DNA from: an uncultured Pseudomonadota bacterium | Lineage (GTDB): Bacteria; Myxococcota_A; Bradymonadia; Bradymonadales; GCA-2716585 | Direction of reading: 5' to 3' | Assembly (NCBI GenBank): GCA_937123825.1 | Contig: CAKZKQ010000441.1 | Coordinates: 1-59,550, forward strand | Length of the DNA stretch: 59,550 nt | Part shown: positions 54,888 to 59,550 of the stretch, one piece after another | How the letters are laid out: the number at the start of each line of letters is the position of its first letter | Position numbering within the stretch: the stretch's first letter is position 1 | The notes under the pieces: generated by a model | Databases searched by the model: none | What the model saw: only the letters and a program-made list of their open reading frames with translations | Told to the model about the DNA's origin: nothing | Made by a program: the position numbers and the translations under genes

Positions 54888-55830
54888 AAAACTCGCCCTC
54901 ATCGCGCTGCTCGCCTTTGCCCTCATCACCACCACCGGGTGCCCCTCGGATGTCATGTCCACCGGACCTGCGCCCACAGCGTCCAAAGGCAACGCCAAAA
55001 AGGCCTCCCAAAAGGCCTCTGCCCTGCCCGCGCGCCTGATCGACGTCAAAATCTCGCCCGAAGAAGGGCTCGCCGATCACGCCCCCACCGTCCAGGACGC
55101 CCAGGGCTGGCTGCGCGAAGCGATGATCAAAACCGACGTCTTTCAAAAAGACGCCGCCCCCAGCCAAACAACAGCTACCGCGCGCGGCAGCTACCGCGCC
55201 GGACACCAGAAGGCCACCGACGGCACCGACCGCACCGTCGGCGCCGTCTTCTTTGAGGTCACCGTCACCCTTAAAAATGCCAAGGGGCGCGAGCTGGGCC
55301 AATACTCCACCGAGGCCTTTGTCGGCGACCACTTCAAGGCCGACAAAGACGCCCCCAAACCCGATCAGGCCCTCAAAACACTCGTCCAGGAAGTCGCCGC
55401 AGAGGTCGCCCAGAGCCTCGCCGTTCAAACCCAAATCGAACACTGCGACGACAAAACGCTCGTCGCCATGCTCGACCCCAAGGGCAACAAAGACACCATG
55501 GATCTGGTCGTCCGAGAGATCCGCACACGCAGACCCGCCGACGCCACCAAACCCCTCGTCGCCATGCTCAAACACCCCGAGCGCGACATCGTCAACATCG
55601 CCGCCAGCACCCTGGGCGACGTCGGCACGCGCGACGCCGTCCCCGCGCTCATCGACAGCGGCAGCCGCGTCGAACCCCTCGACCGGCTCCCCGTCCTCTA
55701 CGCGCTGGGCAAGCTCGGCGGCCCGCAGGCCATCGTCTACCTGGAGACGCTCTCAAAAGAACCCCTCCCCCCCATGGTCATCCAGGCCGTCCAGCGCGCC
55801 CTCAAAGAAGCTCGCCAGGGCGCCCCATGA
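54877..55830 (+). CDS. HEAT-repeat lipoprotein
   Basis: A 317-residue lipoprotein with signal LALIALLAFALITTTGC (C22). A middle domain of about 100-190 has helix-strand character (GAVFFEVTVTLKNAKGRELG). The C-terminal 110 residues are HEAT/PBS-type helical repeats: DLVVREIRTRRPADATKPLV, IVNIAASTLGDVGTRDAVPA and LPVLYALGKLGGPQAIVYLE. It is probably a periplasmic scaffold. The overlap of 11 bases with the ANL-like gene indicates translational coupling, linking this protein with the non-catalytic ligase. Partners are unknown. Confidence 0.85.
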   Translation: MSTEKLALIALLAFALITTTGCPSDVMSTGPAPTASKGNAKKASQKASALPARLIDVKISPEEGLADHAPTVQDAQGWLREAMIKTDVFQKDAAPSQTTATARGSYRAGHQKATDGTDRTVGAVFFEVTVTLKNAKGRELGQYSTEAFVGDHFKADKDAPKPDQALKTLVQEVAAEVAQSLAVQTQIEHCDDKTLVAMLDPKGNKDTMDLVVREIRTRRPADATKPLVAMLKHPERDIVNIAASTLGDVGTRDAVPALIDSGSRVEPLDRLPVLYALGKLGGPQAIVYLETLSKEPLPPMVIQAVQRALKEARQGAP

Positions 55831-55831
55831 A

Positions 55832-56263
55832 TCACTGCCGCCGCCGACTGCTGGTGTGGCGGATCTGAGCCTCGCCGCCCTCCTGGGCGCGCATGTAGTC
55901 AAACCCCAACCAACCCAGGCTCTCGGCGTAGGCCAGCTCTGCAAACGCCCTCAAGTCCTCCGGCAGCGTGTCAAACAACTCCCGCAACAACACACACGCC
56001 GTCTGGCTGCGGTGGTGGGCCAGGAGGATCAACACGCGCTCACAGGCGTCGACATCGTGAGGGTCCAGATCTTCGATCAACTCATCGAGCGCCTCGTCCG
56101 ACCACGACATCAGGTCGTGCGGCAGGATGGCGTGCAGATCCAGATAACGGCGCGCCACGCTGGGGCTGACGCTGACCGCCTGCATGGCGCCGGTGGTGGC
56201 GCAGACGGTGGCAAAAACAGTGGGCTGATCGCCGCGACGGCGGCGCTTGATCTTGATGGCCAT
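55832..56263 (-). CDS. Small soluble hypothetical protein, 143 aa
   Basis: Cytosolic protein starting at ATG 56263 (GGGAAG upstream) with a basic N-terminus (AIKIKRRRRGD). A segment ATVCATTGAMQAVSVSPSVA and helical parts ALDELIEDLDPHDVDACERV and LLRELFDTLPEDLRAFAELA follow. An in-frame ATG at 56275 would add four residues. The 3' end converges with the HEAT lipoprotein, stop to stop almost adjacent. Family not recognised; the basic start resembles that of the protein at 1246. Confidence 0.7.
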   Translation of the reverse strand: MAIKIKRRRRGDQPTVFATVCATTGAMQAVSVSPSVARRYLDLHAILPHDLMSWSDEALDELIEDLDPHDVDACERVLILLAHHRSQTACVLLRELFDTLPEDLRAFAELAYAESLGWLGFDYMRAQEGGEAQIRHTSSRRRQ

Positions 56264-56485
56264 GGTGCTTCCCATAAGAACCTGCCCCGGCAGACGCACC
56301 CCCAGCGCAGATCGGGGCCTTGGCCCCCACGCTGGCGTCGTGCCTGCTTGAGCTTGCGTTGAAATATCCAGGGCTTTGACCGACAATCGCACCCGAACGA
56401 GGCCGCGCATCAAGGGCGGCACACGTCCCAGCACTCAGTGGGGCCAAGACCCATCACGAAGTTTCTTGAAGGAGCCGGAGTCACC

Positions 56486-56812
56486 ATGGCCTGGAAGCGC
56501 CTTTGCGGCATCTTTGATCTGCCCGTTCGCGGAGGGCGCGTCTTTATGGATGTCGCCGACGATCTGGATCTGATCATCTTTCGCGTCGAAGGCGGCAACG
56601 TCATCGCCTACGACGCCGCTTGCCCACACGCCGGCGCGCTGCTGCGCCCCGAAAACGAAATGGGCGGCGTGTTGGTCTGCTACATCCACCACTGGCGCTT
56701 TAAAGTGGACACTGGGGAGTGCCTGGACGTCCCCCAATGCCCGCTCATCCGCTACCCGGCACAGATCAAGGGCTTCGACGTCATGGTCGACCCCGACAAC
56801 CCTCTTACCTGA
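56486..56812 (+). CDS. Rieske [2Fe-2S] ferredoxin-type protein
   Basis: A 108-residue single Rieske domain. The cluster ligands are C46-x-H48 (ACPHAGALLRPEN) and C65-x2-H68 (VLVCYIHHWRFKVDTGEC), followed by the typical DVPQCPLIRYPAQIKGFDV strands. There is no membrane segment, so it is the soluble, NirD/BphF-like ferredoxin type that donates electrons to an oxygenase or reductase. It may be served by the ferredoxin-NADP reductase at 39435, though they are not linked. ATG 56486 has GGAG close upstream; an earlier GTG-type extension (56438) is possible. Its 3' end overlaps the convergent lipoprotein gene by eight bases. Confidence 0.92.
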   Translation: MAWKRLCGIFDLPVRGGRVFMDVADDLDLIIFRVEGGNVIAYDAACPHAGALLRPENEMGGVLVCYIHHWRFKVDTGECLDVPQCPLIRYPAQIKGFDVMVDPDNPLT

Positions 56813-58610
56813 AGAGCGTCACCAGCGGATCCGCCCTCACCCACGCCCAGCCGTGGCCCTGACCGCCGCCCGGCTGCGGCACAATGTCCAACACAGCGGC
56901 CTCGATGTCTTCGATCCCATCGCCAAGACCGCTCAAACCGTCCTGACCAGGGCCCCACAAGAGCCTGCGGTTCCAGTCGATCGCCATGCGCGGCCCCACG
57001 ACCGTGCTGAGCACCGTCTCAACCTGCTCCGCCCGCTCCAACCAGACCAAATCTTGCTCACCAGCCCTCCGGTGCCACACCTCGACCCGGGGTTCGGGCG
57101 CCAAAATGAACGCCAGGCGGTTGTTCACCCACGTCACCTGCCCCCGAAAGACCATCGTCGCCCCCAGATCTTGTGCGTCGGGGGCCAAATCATCCAAGAT
57201 CACCTCGATCTGACCCAATTCGAGCGTCAATCCAGGGCCCATCTGCCCATCGTCGGCAAGATTGACCACCGGCAAGAGCCCTGGGTGCAGCGCCAACCCC
57301 TCTCCCATCGACGCCGTGGCCATGCTTTGGCTCAAAATCCCGGCGTCCCACTGCCGAACGGCCAGATCGGTCAACGCGTTGAGGCTCACCGAGGCCTGCA
57401 AGCCGCCTTCAGGCGCGGATTCGGGCTCCAAAACGGCGGTCATCAAAGGAATGGGCAGGGGTTCGGCGGCCCAGGGGGCAGAATCCACCTCAAAAGCCGT
57501 CACCAGGGCCCCCTCGCGCACGGTCGCGGCCCGGAGTTGGGCACCATAAGCGGCCTCGGGCGCGTCAAACCACCCCAATTCGCCGCCAGCGATGCCCACC
57601 GAGGCACCAAACGACGCCATCTGGTCCACACAGCGCTCCAAAATGACGTTGCCGATGTGCTCGCGGACCACATCCACCAGCACATCGCGCAGCTCTCCCT
57701 GCTCAAAACGCCGCACCCCGGCCTCTTCCCCCTCAAATCGAAGGCGATGCACCACAATGTCGGGCTCTTTGACCTCAAAGACGGCCTCTCCCTGGTGCAG
57801 ATCCACCTCGATCCGGGCCGTCACCTCCAAACTGGCCTGCGCCACCCCGTCGATCGACGGCAAATGGGTCGCGCCAGACAGGTCGTGGCCCGAAATGGTG
57901 AGCAAGATGTCATCCAGGAGCGCCACAAAACCCAAATCGGCATCGTTGGCGTGCACAAAAACCCGTGGTGACCCCACATCCACGCTCACTTCATCAAGGT
58001 GCAGGCCCCTTGGCTGGTCCAAAACGTCGTCAAGGGGGACATCAAAGGGGCGACGGGCGAGCATGTCCCCCATCAGCGAGCCAAAATTCTCGTGGGCGAC
58101 ATCGTAAGCCGACGGATCGGCCTCAAAAGCCTCCCCATCCCCCCACACCGACTGCCCCACATGCAACACCACCAGGTGCGCATCGATGCTCGCCCAGCGC
58201 TGACCCCACACCACATCCCTGCGGACCACCAACTCCCTGCCCTGGTCGTGCAACACCGCCCGAACCTGAAGCTTGTTGAGGCCATGGCGAGGCTCGATGG
58301 CGCCCACAAAGCGCCCGTCGGGCAGAAACTCCGCCTCTCGATCGCCAATCCACACCGTCACGGCCCCCTCCACCCCTTGAAGGCGACCCTCCACGCGGAT
58401 GGTCGGCCCATCGAGCTGCTCGCCGGGGGCCGGACGGCTAATCCACAAGCGCGCTTCCTCATGGGGGAAGGCAAAGTCAGGGGGGCGAAAGTCCTCGGCG
58501 GGTGCGGCCTGATCCAAAGCCTGCACATCTGCCGCAGGCTGTCCGCATCCAAAGAGCGTCAACACCGCCGCACACACCCACAACACATCCAAGGCCGTCG
58601 TCCATCTCAT
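56805..58610 (-). CDS. Large lipoprotein of unknown function, 601 aa
   Basis: A lipoprotein with signal LDVLWVCAAVLTLFGC (lipobox LFGC). The mature protein begins with an Ig/Big-like module: RLWISRPAPGEQLDGPTIRV and GAVTVWIGDREAEFLPDGRF. A long central region has repeating beta strands with alternate hydrophobics (DLGFVALLDDILLTISGHDL; SLEVTARIEVDLHQGEAVFE; VHRLRFEGEEAGVRRFEQGE). This resembles the lipid-binding TULIP/BPI type of fold by pattern only, and no family is assigned. GAGGG lies five bases before ATG 58610. It faces the Rieske gene tail to tail. Confidence 0.8.
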   Translation of the reverse strand: MRWTTALDVLWVCAAVLTLFGCGQPAADVQALDQAAPAEDFRPPDFAFPHEEARLWISRPAPGEQLDGPTIRVEGRLQGVEGAVTVWIGDREAEFLPDGRFVGAIEPRHGLNKLQVRAVLHDQGRELVVRRDVVWGQRWASIDAHLVVLHVGQSVWGDGEAFEADPSAYDVAHENFGSLMGDMLARRPFDVPLDDVLDQPRGLHLDEVSVDVGSPRVFVHANDADLGFVALLDDILLTISGHDLSGATHLPSIDGVAQASLEVTARIEVDLHQGEAVFEVKEPDIVVHRLRFEGEEAGVRRFEQGELRDVLVDVVREHIGNVILERCVDQMASFGASVGIAGGELGWFDAPEAAYGAQLRAATVREGALVTAFEVDSAPWAAEPLPIPLMTAVLEPESAPEGGLQASVSLNALTDLAVRQWDAGILSQSMATASMGEGLALHPGLLPVVNLADDGQMGPGLTLELGQIEVILDDLAPDAQDLGATMVFRGQVTWVNNRLAFILAPEPRVEVWHRRAGEQDLVWLERAEQVETVLSTVVGPRMAIDWNRRLLWGPGQDGLSGLGDGIEDIEAAVLDIVPQPGGGQGHGWAWVRADPLVTLFR

Positions 58611-59063
58611 GGCGTCCCTCTTCCCCAAAGATAAAAAGTCACAGCAGGCCCCGGACAAATCTGGGCGTTGTGCCCGCGGCCTGGCTTCGGGGTTGGGGTT
58701 GTCGGGCGCTGGCGGCGCTGGTTGCCAAAAAAATGCATTTTTCTGCATTCAAGACTGCAACGCCGTACGGATGACCAGCACTGTGGGTGGGGCGAACGCC
58801 AATTGGACCAAACCAGCAAGCCTTTTGTCTCTAGTTTGGTATCGGTCCATCAGTAGAGCGCTATTGGCCGGTGTTGGTTGACGTTCAGGGCGGAGTTTAT
58901 TAAATGGATCCGCTCTGGTGGCCGTGGTATGGCCACCGACACCATCCATAAAGAAAGACCGGGGCGACGGCTATCAGCGCGCTCGAAGCCTCGGACACAC
59001 CAACGCGGCCAGTGGTCGCCGGTTGGCAATGCCAACGCAATAAAGAAGGAAGGGAGAACACCC
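58611..59063. other. Intergenic region upstream of the E2 gene
   Basis: 453 bases between the divergent lipoprotein and the E2 gene. Visible are AAAAATGCATTTTT (near 58728-58743), a partly symmetric AT-rich stretch, and GGTGGCC-GTGGTAT-GGCCACC (58917-58937), a seven-base perfect hairpin about 125 bases before the E2 start. It must contain two promoters, but none matches consensus clearly. Short frames in this gap are not credible genes. Confidence 0.5.
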
Positions 59064-59550
59064 ATGGCATCTCAGACCATCGTCATGCCCGAACTTGGGG
59101 AATCCGTCCTGGAAGGGGTCGTTGTCCAGTGGCTGGTTGAAGTGGGCCAGCACGTCAGCATCGACACGCCATTGGCGGAGATCGAGACCGACAAAGCCAC
59201 CGTGGAGTTTCCCTCCCCGATGGAAGGCTACGTGGCCGGCTTCCTGGTTGAGATTGATGATGTCGTTGAGGTCGGCGAGCCCTTGATGGAGCTCAGCACC
59301 GAAAAGCCCGATGGGGTCAGCGCCCCGGCGCCCAAAGCCGCCGCAGCGCCCGCCACCAACGGTCAGGCCGCCGCCGCCACGCCCGCGCCTCAGGCCGCCG
59401 CGCCCACGCCGGCGCCCGCTCCTGCAGCGCCTGCGTTTGCCGCCCCCGCCGCCCCTGTGGCAGCCCCGGCCGCTGGCAACACCAGCGCCTTCCGCGTCTC
59501 TCAGGCCATCGGCTTTGTCGCTTCGGCCGCCGCCCCCGTGGTGCCGCCCT
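59064..59550 (+). CDS. 2-oxoacid dehydrogenase E2 (dihydrolipoyl acyltransferase), partial
   Basis: Starts at ATG 59064 after GAAGGAAGGGAGA and runs off the window without a stop. The lipoyl domain is clear: VMPELGESVLEGVVVQWLVE and IDTPLAEIETDKATVEFPSP with lipoylated K44, then VGEPLMELSTEK. A long Ala/Pro linker follows (about 95-145), as between domains of E2 chains. The peripheral-subunit-binding and acyltransferase domains lie beyond the window. Pyruvate, 2-oxoglutarate or branched-chain specificity cannot be decided from this part. Confidence 0.88.
   Translation, partial: MASQTIVMPELGESVLEGVVVQWLVEVGQHVSIDTPLAEIETDKATVEFPSPMEGYVAGFLVEIDDVVEVGEPLMELSTEKPDGVSAPAPKAAAAPATNGQAAAATPAPQAAAPTPAPAPAAPAFAAPAAPVAAPAAGNTSAFRVSQAIGFVASAAAPVVPP

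Noticed and set aside
53586..55049. A 487-codon frame antisense to the ANL-like gene.
   Set aside because: Composition-driven shadow of the 53760 and 54877 genes, without ribosome site or domain.

Overview
The window is GC-rich DNA from a bacterial chromosome. It most resembles a deltaproteobacterial lineage of the Myxococcota / Bradymonadales type. Grounds for this are the many lipoproteins and tetratricopeptide proteins, FHA-domain proteins, a Ser/Thr kinase fused to an FGE-sulfatase-like domain, a trypsin-like protease with a MYXO-CTERM-like tail, and a proteobacterial-type GyrB. The lineage is inferred from gene content, not from a tree. Three sites closely matching the ParB-binding site parS (9352, 44932, 53405), together with gyrB, suggest the window lies near the chromosomal origin. 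No parA, parB, dnaA, rRNA, tRNA or CRISPR array is visible.

Layout. 1-13.3 kb: endonuclease V (reverse), then a forward run with a TPR-like protein, an unknown protein, gyrB, a KASIII/FabH enzyme overlapping gyrB, a small lipoprotein, a membrane protein, a GT1 glycosyltransferase, a BRCT-LRR protein and a hybrid histidine kinase. 13.3-20 kb: a choline/APH-type kinase, a large diverged pseudokinase, an unknown DNA-replication-style protein, a 785-base nest of inverted and direct repeats, and a zinc-ribbon membrane protein with five T-x-A-[I/M] motifs. 20-29.3 kb (forward): an exported protein, a rhomboid protease, UDP-glucose dehydrogenase, an outer-membrane barrel protein, an FHA protein fused to a degenerate CpaF-like ATPase, and a double-FHA membrane TPR protein, closed by a terminator. 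29.6-36.7 kb (reverse): deoxynucleoside kinase, FAD oxidoreductase (probable CTG start), SppA protease, TolC-like protein, MlaC and a TPR lipoprotein, interrupted by a 159-base palindromic MITE-like element.

37-43 kb (forward): a lipoprotein, an RpoH-type sigma factor, ferredoxin-NADP reductase, a barrel protein and two AT-rich paralogous lipoproteins that look recently acquired, closed by a 68-base perfect palindrome acting as a bidirectional terminator. 43-47.7 kb (reverse): secreted protease, an NlpC/CHAP-like lipoprotein without its cysteine, a lipoprotein and an LCMT-type methyltransferase. 48-56 kb: a membrane protein overlapping an EEP-family phosphodiesterase, the kinase-FGE fusion, an unknown membrane protein, an ANL-family homologue without its P-loop, a HEAT-repeat lipoprotein and a small protein. 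56-59.5 kb: a Rieske protein, a large lipoprotein and the first part of a lipoyl-bearing 2-oxoacid dehydrogenase E2.

Recurring theme: envelope biogenesis (SppA, TolC, MlaC, rhomboid, many lipoproteins) and phospho-signalling. Four proteins keep an enzyme fold but lack catalytic motifs: the CpaF-like ATPase, the protein kinase, the ANL ligase and the NlpC peptidase. The FHA domains and the T-x-A-[I/M] protein could form a phosphothreonine circuit; this is a hypothesis from sequence only.
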